From Streptomyces pilosus (GTDB taxonomy: Bacteria; Actinomycetota; Actinomycetes; Streptomycetales; Streptomycetaceae), in contig NZ_BMTU01000010.1 in assembly GCF_014649835.1 (NCBI RefSeq), positions 62,001-126,000 of the forward strand: a stretch of DNA of 64,000 nt, read 5' to 3'. The position numbers were made by a program, and so were the translations under genes. The notes under the pieces are model-generated. The model was not told the origin of the DNA. It made no database searches and worked only from the letters and a program-made list of their open reading frames with translations. Every line of letters begins with the position of its first letter. The stretch's first letter is position 1. Of the stretch, positions 49,001 through 57,317 are shown piece after piece.

Positions 49001-49069
49001 GGCGACGAACGCGCCGACGAGGAGTCCTGTCAGGCGTCTTCGGGCACGCCGGTACAGCCGTGCGTCCAT
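46058..49069 (-). CDS. Large secreted multidomain carbohydrate-active protein (PA14, beta-propeller, CBM, DUF1080)
   Basis: 1003 residues. Signal peptide at about 1-35; PA14 at about 48-190 (TYSDDG-like AYTFRLSSDDGSRLLIDGQ); a glucose/sorbosone dehydrogenase-like beta-propeller at about 225-620 (VTGMDWLPDGRLVVSTWGG, GLRTPNGIGWGPGGDLFATDNQGGW); a CBM6/35-like module at about 690-820 (YEAEEASLTGAAG); and a DUF1080 3-keto-glycoside hydrolase-like domain at about 825-1003 (SGVYLQDRYEIQILDSYGD, RYRNIRIEPL). It probably binds and oxidises or cleaves extracellular glycans through 3-keto intermediates; the cofactor (possibly PQQ-like) is not established. The gene lies alone, followed by the CocE remnant in the same frame. 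Confidence 0.85.
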   Translation of the reverse strand: MDARLYRRARRRLTGLLVGAFVAGGLWASPGAAAQPGSAPRADVPPQEPGVTLRVYDVQVPLEKICTLKPGQTPNVDKLMPVVDWKSTDDFGGFGDNFVTQVTGNIHVPADGAYTFRLSSDDGSRLLIDGQLVIDHDGLHGAEPKDGTVQLTEGMHALRIDHFERGGDQVLHLAWQPPGAEGFATVPNTALSTDAGVVRVTAPGRKECEGITDSPGDGLPLTSVRPDHTLTDLRPEGFEPQVTGMDWLPDGRLVVSTWGGTDNTSGEVYVMDEVTGTTGPDKVKATKIAEGLKEPMGLKVVDGIVFVSQKHELTELRDGDGDGFLDEPRTVATWPYGGNFHEFAFGLLYSKGHFYLNLSVAINYGGATTDPQPAPGRGTTVKVNRKTGKVSYVAGGLRTPNGIGWGPGGDLFATDNQGGWLPSSKLVHIKQDRFFNHYTNPAGPFDAEPVTQPVLWLPQNEIANSPSTPLQLTKGRFKGQMLFGDVTYGGLQRAYLEKVKGQYQGAVFRFTQGLEAGVNRITLGPDGAIYAGGLGADGNWGQEGKLRYGLQKLTPNGGNTFDIQAMRVKKGGFELEYTQPLSQETADNLVSHYEAEQWRYTPTRDYGGPKIAEETLKVTSAGLSADRRKVTLAVEGLKPGRVVHVRSPRPFSSASGETLWSTEAWYTLNAMPGQQPASGPLYEAEEASLTGAAGINTDHRGYSGSGFVDRYGTQGATTTFDVTVDRSGTYGLGLRYSNGPNPFRGTKSLSLYVNGKKVKQTEFRSTGDWDTWSTQTETLRLRAGHNTVAYRYDEGDTGHVNLDLLTVDRHGRAIGLFDGGGLDRWQHTDGRPVEWPVDGGAMEVCCGDIRTKSGFDDFKLHLEYRLPKLPPDVTGQDRANSGVYLQDRYEIQILDSYGDTTPATDEAGAIYLKKAPDVNAAGPPETWQSYDIVFRAARWDAEGNKTSDARVTVVWNGRKIHDDVVIDGPTGGGAPEGPAAGAIRLQDHGNAVRYRNIRIEPLG

Positions 49070-49204
49070 GCTTCCTCCTGCTGGGTCGACCGGAGGGCCG
49101 GATAACTCCGGTGCCGAATGGGCGAAGAGCCAACGGTTGCGGCCGACACGCTAGGAGACTTCTGCTGGGCGCGTCCATACTTTGTCATCAGTGAGTTCAA
49201 AGTC

Positions 49205-49220
49205 TGTTCGGAGCCGAACA
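49205..49220. promoter_or_regulatory. Perfect inverted repeat upstream of the large secreted gene
   Basis: TGTTCGGAGCCGAACA has 7-bp perfect arms with an AG centre, 136 bp upstream of the gene start in a relatively AT-rich stretch (49165-49235). It is a plausible operator for a dimeric regulator; none is encoded next to it. The 245-bp gap 49070-49314 holds no gene. Confidence 0.55.
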
Positions 49221-49314
49221 ATCGCATGGACACGGGGAGTTGCGGGTAGGTCCCGGCGACGAGCGGCCCGACCGGGCGGTGAGGTGACGGCGTCCGGGGG
49301 ACCGGACCGCGGCC

Positions 49315-50058
49315 CTACCGGGCGGAGGGCAGGCGGTAGACCGAGACGTGAGAGGGCGAATCGGCCGTGAAGGGGCCGTCGTCCCAGTCGGCGTGCCTGG
49401 ACTCCAGCACGAAGCCCGCCAGTTGGGCCATCAGGTCGAGCTCGGCCGGCCAGACGTAGCGGTGAGGGCTGCGGAACAGCCGGGCCTGTTCGGTCTCGTC
49501 GAACCGGAAGTGGTGCGAGACGACGTGCTGGCGGAGGACGTCGTAGGTGTCCAGACCGATGTAGCCGGGGACCGACTTCCAGACCGTGGCCTCCTGGCCC
49601 GGTGGAAGTCTGCGCAGTTCCGGCACCCACAGCTCGACCACGAACCGCCCGCCGGGTGCGAGATGGCGGGCGGCGTTGCGGAAGCACTCGACCTGCTCGG
49701 CCTGGGTGAGCAGGTTCGAGATGGTGTTGTAGACGAGGTAGACCAGGGTGTACCGGCCGGGGGCGGTGGCGGTCGCCATGTCACCGATGACGACCGGGAT
49801 CGCCGGCCCCCCGGCCTTGGCGCGCAGTCGCTCCACCATGGGGCGGGAGGAGTCGATGCCGGTGACGGGCACTCCCCGGCCGGCGAGCGGCACGGCCACC
49901 CGCCCCGTGCCGATGGCGAACTCCAGGGCCGCCCCGCCCCCCGCGAGCCGGGCCAGCCGCTCCACGGCCGGGCCCAGCACCTCGGGGGCGAACATGCCGG
50001 TGCCGGGCGTGTCATAGCGCCGGGCGGCGTCCGCGTTCCAGATCTCCTCCGGGTCCAT
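49315..50058 (-). CDS. Class I SAM-dependent methyltransferase
   Basis: 247 residues. Motif I is ALEFAIGTGRVAVPLAGRGVPVTGIDSSRPMVERLR, with VVIGDMATATAPGRYTLVYLVYNTISNLLTQ and HLAPGGRFVVELWVPEL further on. It is a Methyltransf_25-type small-molecule methylase without a recognisable substrate. It is transcribed alone and 46 bp downstream of the DUF574-type methyltransferase on the same strand, possibly an operon. No strong ribosome site precedes the ATG. Confidence 0.85.
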   Translation of the reverse strand: MDPEEIWNADAARRYDTPGTGMFAPEVLGPAVERLARLAGGGAALEFAIGTGRVAVPLAGRGVPVTGIDSSRPMVERLRAKAGGPAIPVVIGDMATATAPGRYTLVYLVYNTISNLLTQAEQVECFRNAARHLAPGGRFVVELWVPELRRLPPGQEATVWKSVPGYIGLDTYDVLRQHVVSHHFRFDETEQARLFRSPHRYVWPAELDLMAQLAGFVLESRHADWDDGPFTADSPSHVSVYRLPSAR

Positions 50059-50104
50059 CGTCCCAACGCTCGCCGCCCGCGGAGCCGTTGTCCAACGGAT
50101 TACG

Positions 50105-50917
50105 TCACGGCTTGCGGGCCAGGCCGCCGTGCTCGGCGATGGTCACCGGCTCCGGCGAGGCGGCGTCCGGACGCCACAACTGGACCGAGACGACACCGGG
50201 GTCGACGAGCTCCAGCCCGTCGAAGAACGTCGTGATCTCGTCGACGGTGCGCAGGTTGTAGGGGACGGCGCCGCTCTCGTTGTAGGCGTCCTGGGCCTGC
50301 TCGAAGTCCGGGTCGATGCCGCGCGAGCCGTCGTTGATCGAGAGGTAGCTGCCGGACGGGAGCGCGGCCATCAGCCGGATGACGATGGAGCGTGCCTGGT
50401 CGTAGTCGGCGATGTGTCCCAGGATGTTGCTGAGGATGAGGGCGGTGGGACGTGTGAAGTCCAGGGTCTGCCCCGCGGCCTCGAGGATGCGGTCGGGCTC
50501 GAGGACGTTGGCGTCGACGTACGCCGTCGCCCCCTCAGGTGTGGAGTAGAGCAGCGCGCGGGCGTGGGCCAGCACCATGGGGTCGTTGTCGACGTAGACG
50601 ATCCGGGCCTCCGGCGCGATCCGCTGGGCGACCTGATGGGTGTTGTCGGCGGTGGGCAGCCCGGTGCCGATGTCGAGGAACTGCCGTATGCCCTGCTCAC
50701 CGGCCAGGTAGGTGATGTTGCGCTTGAGGAAGGCGCGGCTGCTGCGGGCGATGCTGACGATGCCGGGGAAGACGGCGGTGTAGGCGTCACCGGCTTCCTC
50801 GTCGACGGGATAGTTGTCCTTCCCTCCCAGCCAGTAGTTCCAGATGCGGGCCGAGTGCGGCACCGAGGTGTCGATCTTCTGTTGCGCTGATCCGGGCGCC
50901 GCGGCAGGGTCGGTCAT
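50105..50917 (-). CDS. DUF574-type SAM methyltransferase
   Basis: 270 residues. IDTSVPHSARIWNYWLGGKDNYPVDEEAGD near the N-terminus and QFLDIGTGLPTADNTHQVAQRIAPEARIVYVDNDPMVLAHARALL are the signature of the DUF574 (Methyltransf_19) family. It is abundant in Streptomyces, often beside WhiJ/AbaA-type regulators, with no known substrate. I chose the ATG at 50917 because conservation starts just after it and the upstream extension is low-complexity. Confidence 0.9.
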   Translation of the reverse strand: MTDPAAAPGSAQQKIDTSVPHSARIWNYWLGGKDNYPVDEEAGDAYTAVFPGIVSIARSSRAFLKRNITYLAGEQGIRQFLDIGTGLPTADNTHQVAQRIAPEARIVYVDNDPMVLAHARALLYSTPEGATAYVDANVLEPDRILEAAGQTLDFTRPTALILSNILGHIADYDQARSIVIRLMAALPSGSYLSINDGSRGIDPDFEQAQDAYNESGAVPYNLRTVDEITTFFDGLELVDPGVVSVQLWRPDAASPEPVTIAEHGGLARKP

Positions 50918-51157
50918 GAGTACCGTCCGTAGTCGTTCGTGGGCTGTTCTGGCCAACGCATAATCTACGTTCCCACAGCTCGTCGGCGCAGGCTTGTTCG
51001 ACAGGGACACCCGGTGAGTTCGCTCCCGCCGGCCCGGCACGTCACGCCCGGCACCGCCGCGCGGTGCCGGGGCGCGCGACAACCGCGGCCCTGCGGTCAC
51101 GCGGTGTGGCCGGGTGCGCGACGGACACGGCCGGGGCGGTGCCCGTCGCGCGCCCGG

Positions 51158-54100
51158 TCAGCCGAGTTCCACCAGCAGGTCGCCGCCCTCCACCTGCTGG
51201 ATCCGGTTGATCGCCAGCCGGGTGACCGTGCCGGACTTCGGGGCGGTGATGGAGGCCTCCATCTTCATCGCCTCGATGGTGGCCACCGTGCCTCCGGCCT
51301 CCACCTCCTCGCCCTCGGCGACCGCGAGGGTCACCACACCGGCGAACGGTGCCGCGACATGGCCGGGGTTCGCCCGGTCGGCCTTCTCGGTGACCGGGAC
51401 GTCCGAGGCGGCGGCACGGTCCCGCACCTGGATCGGCCGCAACTGCCCGTTGAGCGTGGACATCACGGTCCGCATGCCGCGTTCGTCGGCCTCGCCCACG
51501 GCCTGGAGCTCGATGAGGAGACGGACACCGGGCTCGAGGTCGACGCTGTACTCCTTCCCCGGGCGCAGCCCGTAGAAGAAGTCCTTGCTGTCCAGGACGC
51601 CGGTGTCACCGAAGGACTGCCGGTGCGTCTCGAACTCCCGCGTGGGACCAGGGAAGAGGAGCCGGTTGAGGGTCGGCCGGCGGTCCTTCGCCAGCCCCTC
51701 CCGGTCGTCGGCGGACAGCTCCTGGACGGGCTTGGGCTCGGCGCGGCCCCGCAACGCCTTGCTGCGGAAGGGCTCCGGCCAGCCGCCGGGCGGCGTGCCC
51801 AGCTCGCCGCGCAGGAACCCGATGACGGAGTCGGGGATGTCGAAGCGGTCGGGGTCCTCCTCGAAGTCCCGCGGGGCCACGCCCGCACCCACCAGGTGCA
51901 GGGCCAGGTCCCCGACCACCTTCGACGAGGGGGTGACCTTCACCAGCCGGCCCAGCATCCGGTCGGCGGCGGCGTACATCGCCTCGATGTCCTCGAAGCG
52001 GTCGCCGAGGCCGAGCGCGATCGCCTGGGTGCGCAGATTGGAGAGCTGGCCGCCGGGGATCTCGTGGTGGTAGACGCGGCCGGTCGGCGAGGCCAGACCC
52101 GCCTCGAAGGGGGCGTAGACCTTGCGGACGCTCTCCCAGTAGGGCTCGAGATCGCCGACGGCGGTCAGGTCCAGGCCGGTGGGCCGCTCCGAGTGGTCGG
52201 TCGCCGCCACGAGCGCCGACAGCGAGGGCTGCGAGGTGGTACCGGCCATGGAGGCCACCGCCCCGTCGACCGCGTCCGCTCCCGCCTGGATCGCGGCGAG
52301 GTAGGTGGCGAGCTGGCCACCGGCGGTGTCGTGGGTGTGCAGGTGCACCGGCAGGCCGAACTCCCGGCGCAGGGCCGACACGAGCGTCGCCGCCGCGGGC
52401 GCCCGCAGCAGACCCGCCATGTCCTTGACCGCCAGCACGTGGGCGCCCGCCTCGACGATCTGCTCGGCCAGGCGCAGGTAGTAGTCGAGGGTGTAGAGCC
52501 GCTCGGACGGGTCGGACAGGTCGGAGGTGTAGCACAGGGCCACCTCGGCGACGGCCGTGCCGGTCTCGCGCACCGCGTCGATGGCGGGGCGCATCTGGGA
52601 GACGTCGTTCAGCGCGTCGAAGATGCGGAAGATGTCGATGCCGGTTGCCGCCGCCTCCTGGACGAAGGCGTCCGTCACCTCGGTCGGATACGGGGTGTAG
52701 CCCACCGTGTTGCGGCCCCGCAGCAGCATCTGCAGGCAGATGTTGGGCACCGCTTCCCGCAGGGCGGCCAGGCGCTCCCACGGGTCCTCGGCGAGGAAGC
52801 GCAGGGCGACGTCGTAGGTGGCGCCGCCCCAGCACTCCAGGGAGAGCAGCCCGGGCAGGGTGCGCGCCACCACGGGGGCGACGGCGAGCAGGTCCTTGGT
52901 GCGGACCCGGGTGGCGAGCAGCGACTGGTGGGCATCGCGGAAGGTGGTGTCGGTGACGCCGATGGACGGGGAGGAACGCAGCCGGGCGGCGAAGCCCTCC
53001 GGGCCGAGTTCCAGGAGCCGCTGCCGGGAGCCGGCCGGCGGTTCGCCGGCCGGCAGCGGCGGCAGCTTGGTCAGCGGGTCGATCAGCTCGGGCCGCTCAC
53101 CGTGCGGCTTGTTCACCGTGACGTCGGCGAGGTAGGTGAGCAGCTTGGTGCCACGGTCGGCGGAGTGGCGGGCCGTGAGCAGCTCCGGGCGCTGCTCGAT
53201 GAACGACGTGGTCACCTGTCCGGCCCGGAAGTCGGGATCGTCGAGGACCGCCTGGAGGAAGGGGATGTTGGTGGCGACGCCGCGGATCCGGAACTCGGCC
53301 ACCGCGCGCCGGGCCCGGCCCACCGCGGCGCCGAAGTCCCGGCCCCGGCAGGTGAGTTTCACCAGCATCGAGTCGAAGTGGGCGCTGATCTCGGTACCGG
53401 CGTGGGTGGTGCCGCCGTCCAGCCGGATGCCGGAGCCGCCGGGCGAGCGGTAGGCGCTGATCCGGCCGGTGTCCGGGCGGAACCCGTTGGCCGGGTCCTC
53501 GGTGGTGATGCGGCACTGCAGCGCGGCGCCCCGCAGCGTGACGGAGTCCTGCGAGAGCCCGAGGTCGGCGAGCGTCTCGCCGGCGGCGATGCGCAGCTGT
53601 GACTGGACCAGGTCGACGTCGGTGACCTCCTCGGTCACCGTGTGCTCGACCTGGATGCGCGGGTTCATCTCGATGAAGACGTGGTTGCCGTCCCGGTCGA
53701 GGAGGAACTCCACGGTGCCGGCGTTGCGGTAGCCGATCTGCCGGGCGAAGCGCACGGCGTCGGCGCAGATGCGGTCGCGCAGTTCCGGGTCGAGGTTCGG
53801 GGCGGGCGCGAGTTCGATCACCTTCTGGTGGCGGCGCTGCACCGAGCAGTCCCGCTCGAACAGGTGGATGACGTCGCCCTGTGCGTCGGCGAGGATCTGC
53901 ACCTCGATGTGGCGCGGTTCGACGACGGCCTTCTCCAGGAACACCGTGGGGTCGCCGAACGCGGACGCCGCCTCCCGGGAGGCCGCCTCGATGGCCTCCC
54001 GCAGCTGGGCGGGGTCCTCGACCCGGCGCATGCCGCGTCCGCCGCCGCCCGCGACGGCCTTGACGAAGACGGGGAAGCCGATGCCGTCGGCGGCGCGGAC

Positions 54101-54532
54101 CAGTTCGTCGACGTCGGTGGAGGGAGCCGAGGAGCCGAGGACGGGCACGCCGGCCTTGCGGGCGGCGGCCACGGCACGGGCCTTGTTGCCGGTCAGTTCC
54201 AGGATGCGGGCGCTGGGTCCGACGAAGGTGATGCCCGCCTCTTCGCACGCCTTGGCCAGCTCCGGGTTCTCGGACAGGAAGCCGTAGCCCGGATAGACGG
54301 CGTCGGCGCCGGCCCGCCGCGCGGCACGGACGATCTCCTCCACGGAGAGGTAGGCCCGCACCGGATGCCCCGGCTCGCCGATCTCGTACGCCTCGTCCGC
54401 CTTCAGGCGGTGCAGCGAGTTGCGGTCCTCGTGGGGGAAGACGGCGACGGTTCGGGCGCCCAGTTCGTAGCCCGCGCGGAACGCCCGAATCGCGATCTCA
54501 CCGCGGTTGGCGACCAGCACCTTGCGGAACAT
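51158..54532 (-). CDS. pyc: Pyruvate carboxylase
   Basis: 1124 residues, full-length single-chain enzyme. Biotin carboxylase/ATP-grasp domain (about 1-450, KAVAGGGGRGMRRV), carboxyltransferase barrel (about 530-800, DTTFRDAHQSLLATRVRT, VKDMAGLLRAPAA), allosteric/PYC domain (about 820-1030) and biotin carrier domain with Lys1090 in EAMKMEA. It carboxylates pyruvate to oxaloacetate. AAGGGATCGAG precedes the ATG at 54532; an upstream frame extension lacks homology. It is a lone gene. With PpdK and PflB it gives three exits from pyruvate in this window. Confidence 0.96.
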   Translation of the reverse strand: MFRKVLVANRGEIAIRAFRAGYELGARTVAVFPHEDRNSLHRLKADEAYEIGEPGHPVRAYLSVEEIVRAARRAGADAVYPGYGFLSENPELAKACEEAGITFVGPSARILELTGNKARAVAAARKAGVPVLGSSAPSTDVDELVRAADGIGFPVFVKAVAGGGGRGMRRVEDPAQLREAIEAASREAASAFGDPTVFLEKAVVEPRHIEVQILADAQGDVIHLFERDCSVQRRHQKVIELAPAPNLDPELRDRICADAVRFARQIGYRNAGTVEFLLDRDGNHVFIEMNPRIQVEHTVTEEVTDVDLVQSQLRIAAGETLADLGLSQDSVTLRGAALQCRITTEDPANGFRPDTGRISAYRSPGGSGIRLDGGTTHAGTEISAHFDSMLVKLTCRGRDFGAAVGRARRAVAEFRIRGVATNIPFLQAVLDDPDFRAGQVTTSFIEQRPELLTARHSADRGTKLLTYLADVTVNKPHGERPELIDPLTKLPPLPAGEPPAGSRQRLLELGPEGFAARLRSSPSIGVTDTTFRDAHQSLLATRVRTKDLLAVAPVVARTLPGLLSLECWGGATYDVALRFLAEDPWERLAALREAVPNICLQMLLRGRNTVGYTPYPTEVTDAFVQEAAATGIDIFRIFDALNDVSQMRPAIDAVRETGTAVAEVALCYTSDLSDPSERLYTLDYYLRLAEQIVEAGAHVLAVKDMAGLLRAPAAATLVSALRREFGLPVHLHTHDTAGGQLATYLAAIQAGADAVDGAVASMAGTTSQPSLSALVAATDHSERPTGLDLTAVGDLEPYWESVRKVYAPFEAGLASPTGRVYHHEIPGGQLSNLRTQAIALGLGDRFEDIEAMYAAADRMLGRLVKVTPSSKVVGDLALHLVGAGVAPRDFEEDPDRFDIPDSVIGFLRGELGTPPGGWPEPFRSKALRGRAEPKPVQELSADDREGLAKDRRPTLNRLLFPGPTREFETHRQSFGDTGVLDSKDFFYGLRPGKEYSVDLEPGVRLLIELQAVGEADERGMRTVMSTLNGQLRPIQVRDRAAASDVPVTEKADRANPGHVAAPFAGVVTLAVAEGEEVEAGGTVATIEAMKMEASITAPKSGTVTRLAINRIQQVEGGDLLVELG

Positions 54533-54635
54533 TCTCGATCCCTTCAGCCTGCCGTTGACGAAGACCATCGTGTCGGTGGCAGGTCCGGTACGCCATGTGA
54601 GCCGGGCCACTCACACCCGGCGGACGGGACGTGTG

Positions 54636-54672
54636 AGGGGCCGCGGAGGAACGTTTCCCCTCCGCGGCCCCT
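54636..54672. terminator. Terminator after the subtilase gene
   Basis: AGGGGCCGCGGAGG and its exact complement with an 9-base loop, 35 bases past the subtilase stop and 104 bases before the pyc start (both minus strand). Confidence 0.88.
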
Positions 54673-54707
54673 CCCGCCTGTCAGCGGCTCCCGCCCCGGC
54701 GGCGCAC

Positions 54708-55916
54708 CTACTCGGTGATCTTGAGCAGCTTGTTCGGGGTACCGGAGCCGGGGTTACCGATCCGGTCCGCGGTGGCTCCCGCGGTCAGCGCCGTCGCCAC
54801 CGCCGCCGGGCCGGCGTCGGGGTGACCGGCGAGGTACACGGCGGCCGCGCCGGCCACGTGGGGGGAGGCCATCGAGGTGCCGGATATCGTCTTGGTGCCG
54901 TCGTCGCCGTCGTTCCAGGCGGAGGTGATGTCGGAGCCGGGCGCGTAGAGGTCCACGGCCGTTCCGTAATTGGAGAAGTCGGACTGGGCGTCGTCCTTGG
55001 TGCTGGAGGCGACCGTGAGGGCCTCGGGGACGCGGGCGGGCGAGCCCTGTCCGGCGTCGGTGGACTCGTTGCCGGCCGCGACGGCGAAGGTGACCCCGGA
55101 GGCGATGGCCTTCTGCACCGCCGCGTCGAGGGCCGGGTCGGCGCCGCCGCCCAGGCTCATGTTGGCGACGGAGGGGCCCTTGTGGTTCTTGGTGACCCAG
55201 TCGATGCCGGCGACGACCTGCTCGGTGGTTCCGGAGCCGTTGTCGTCCAGCACTCTGACGGCCACCACCTTCGCCTTCTTGGCCACTCCGTGCGCGGAGC
55301 CGGCGATGGTGGCGGCGACGTGGGTGCCGTGTCCGTTGCCGTCGTCGGCGGTGTCGTCGTCGTCGACGGCGTCGTAGCCGTGGGTCGCCCGGCCCCCGAA
55401 GTCCTTGTGCGTGACGCGCACGCCGGTGTCGATGACGTAGGCGGTGACGCCCTCACCGGCCTGGTCCGGATAGGTGTACTTGCTGTCGCCCGCGGTGTCC
55501 GCCTGGTCGACCCGGTCCAGGCCCCAGGACGGCGGGTCGTCCTGGGTGGCGGTGGTGCGGAAGGTGCGGTTGGCCACGACGGCGCCGACGGCGGGGTCGG
55601 CGGCGAGGCGCCTGGCCTCGCTCTCGGACAGGCCGTCCGCGGCGAAGCCCTCGAGGGCCGCCCCGTAGGACCGGCTGAGCTCACCGCCGTACTCCCGGGC
55701 CAGGTCCTTCTTGGCGGCGGACGTCGTCTGCTCGTCGAGCAGCACGAGGTAGCTGCCGGCGACCGCTCCTTCGGCGTTCATGCCGAACACGGTGCCCTGG
55801 GCGGGTTCGTCGGCCTGCGCCGACGACGCCCCGAGCAGGGCCGTGGCGGTCGCGGCCGTCACCGCGCACGCGGCGGCGGTGACCTTCAGTGCGACGGTAC
55901 GCCTCTGATGCGTCAT
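54708..55916 (-). CDS. Secreted S8 subtilisin-like serine protease
   Basis: 402 residues. Signal peptide at about 1-35 (VTAAACAVTAATATALLGASSAQA), an I9 propeptide at about 50-120 (AGSYLVLLDEQTTSAAKKDLAREYGGE), and a mature S8 domain of about 275 residues. The catalytic triad is Asp163 (VIDTGVR), His196 (NGHGTHVAA) and Ser348 (GTSMASPHVAG), with Asn283 in the oxyanion hole (AAGNES). GAGGAGA lies 9-15 bases before the ATG at 55916. It is alone and probably extracellular. The family is widespread in Streptomyces; no specific target is visible. Confidence 0.93.
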   Translation of the reverse strand: MTHQRRTVALKVTAAACAVTAATATALLGASSAQADEPAQGTVFGMNAEGAVAGSYLVLLDEQTTSAAKKDLAREYGGELSRSYGAALEGFAADGLSESEARRLAADPAVGAVVANRTFRTTATQDDPPSWGLDRVDQADTAGDSKYTYPDQAGEGVTAYVIDTGVRVTHKDFGGRATHGYDAVDDDDTADDGNGHGTHVAATIAGSAHGVAKKAKVVAVRVLDDNGSGTTEQVVAGIDWVTKNHKGPSVANMSLGGGADPALDAAVQKAIASGVTFAVAAGNESTDAGQGSPARVPEALTVASSTKDDAQSDFSNYGTAVDLYAPGSDITSAWNDGDDGTKTISGTSMASPHVAGAAAVYLAGHPDAGPAAVATALTAGATADRIGNPGSGTPNKLLKITE

Positions 55917-56203
55917 GGAGAGGGATCTCCTCGTCAGGTGTGGGGGGTTGACCTCCGGCGCGGAGTCACGCGGAGGCTGACGAGAAGACTGACTATTTGT
56001 CGCGGTCAGTTCAATGGGCCGGTCCGGCGGCCGGGGCGGTGTGACGGTGGATCTCCACAACGTCCGCCCAAGTCCGAGCCAACCGCCGGACGAAAGCCGA
56101 GCTGAAAGCGTTGCTTGAAACCCTCAACGAGCGACTGGGCGAGATCTGTGACTATCCCCTCACCCAACTCTCACGACGGGCACGTTTGTTGTGGCGCCCG
56201 CCC
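55917..56203. other. Control region upstream of the subtilase gene, no gene seen
   Basis: About 290 bp with lower GC from 55980 to 56010 and from 56105 to 56190, likely holding the subtilase promoter. No frame with a ribosome site or family resemblance was found. Confidence 0.5.
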
Positions 56204-56264
56204 CGCGGGGGCTCCGGCCGGGGGCGGGACCGGTCGTCCCGGTCCCCCGGCCGGAGCCCCCGCG
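56204..56264 (-). terminator. Very strong terminator after the NTF2-like gene
   Basis: A 21-bp perfect outer stem (56204-56224 and 56244-56264) with an inner GGGACC/GGTCCC pairing. It begins 4 bases past the stop of the NTF2-like gene. Confidence 0.9.
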
Positions 56265-56267
56265 TGG

Positions 56268-56594
56268 TCAGGCCTGGCCGGTCTCGAAGCGGGAGATGCG
56301 GCCGTCGTCGTCGACGGTGAAGCTCCAGCGGGTGCGCATCTCCCCGTAGGTGTCGTTGCGGTAGCGGGCCACGAGACGGCGGCCGCCGTCGGACTCGTTG
56401 TCGACGTCCATGTGGCCGTGGGAGGAGAAGATCTCCCGGTCGGTCCACTCGGCGAGGTCGCGCTCGGTGCCGTCGTCCGCCATGGTGGCGCCGGGCGCGA
56501 GGAGGGCCATGAAGGCCTCCCGGTCATGGTGGTTGACGGCAGCGACGAAGGCGCGCACGGCCGGGTCGCTGAGGCGGGTGGTCTGAATGGTCAT
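56268..56594 (-). CDS. NTF2-like/SnoaL-fold small protein
   Basis: 108 residues. VRAFVAAVNHHDREAFMALLAPGATMADDGTERDLAEWTDREIFSSHGHMDV is a nuclear-transport-factor-2-like cone fold, and TRWSFTVDDDGRISRFETGQA is its closing strand. Family members range from ketosteroid isomerases to polyketide cyclases and unknown stress proteins; catalytic residues are not distinctive here. I chose ATG 56594; a start 8 codons upstream lacks a ribosome site. It is followed by a strong terminator. Confidence 0.85.
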   Translation of the reverse strand: MTIQTTRLSDPAVRAFVAAVNHHDREAFMALLAPGATMADDGTERDLAEWTDREIFSSHGHMDVDNESDGGRRLVARYRNDTYGEMRTRWSFTVDDDGRISRFETGQA

Positions 56595-56723
56595 GTCCGC
56601 CAGCGTCGTACCGTCCACCGGCCCCCGCCACCCGCGTCACCCGAACGGCGACCGGCGGCGCGCCCGGTCCGGGCCGGGGGTGCGACGGTGGTCGGGCCAA
56701 GCCACCGCTCCCGGGGAGACGAC

Positions 56724-57266
56724 GTGACCTGTTACGACCGACGCGATCTGGGACTGCTGCTGCTCCGGCTGGGAACGGGCGGGGTGCTCGCGGCGCACGG
56801 CGCGCAGAAACTCTTCGGCTGGTTCGGCGGCGGCGGTATCGAGGGCACCGGTCAGTTCATGGAGTCCATCGGCTACGCGCCCGGCAGGACCAGCGCCACG
56901 CTGGCGGGCGTGGCGGAGGCGGGCGGCGGCACCCTGCTCGCCCTCGGACTCGCCACCCCGGCGGCGGGCGCCGCGGCGGCCGGGGCGATGGCGGGCGCGT
57001 CCGCCGTGCACGCGCCCAACGGCTTCTTCAACCAGGAGGGCGGCTTCGAGTACGCCGCGTCGCTCGGTCTGACGGCCGCCGGTCTCGCCGTGACGGGACC
57101 CGGCCGGCTCTCCCTGGACCACGCCCTCGGCCACACGGCCGACCGGACCTGGATGCTGCCGGCGGCCTTCGCGGCGATCGGGGCGGGCACGGCGGTGATG
57201 CTGGGGGCCCGCAACCGGCGGCTCCGCAAGATCAGGGAGGGCGAGCAGGAGGCCCTGTTCGAGTAG
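56724..57266 (+). CDS. DoxX-family membrane protein
   Basis: 180 residues with four hydrophobic segments. LGLLLLRLGTGGVLAAHGAQKLFGWFGGGGIEGTGQFMESIGYAPG is the DoxX core, and GASAVHAPNGFFNQEGGFEYAASLG follows. In mycobacteria DoxX forms a membrane oxidoreductase complex with SodA and SseA; here no such partners adjoin. The GTG at 56724 has GGGGAG upstream; a longer frame upstream lacks a ribosome site. It is followed by a MazG-like gene on the same strand. Confidence 0.9.
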   Translation: MTCYDRRDLGLLLLRLGTGGVLAAHGAQKLFGWFGGGGIEGTGQFMESIGYAPGRTSATLAGVAEAGGGTLLALGLATPAAGAAAAGAMAGASAVHAPNGFFNQEGGFEYAASLGLTAAGLAVTGPGRLSLDHALGHTADRTWMLPAAFAAIGAGTAVMLGARNRRLRKIREGEQEALFE

Positions 57267-57317
57267 CGGGGACCGGCCGGACCGGGCGATGTCAGTGGCC
57301 CGTGCCAGGCTTCGTCC

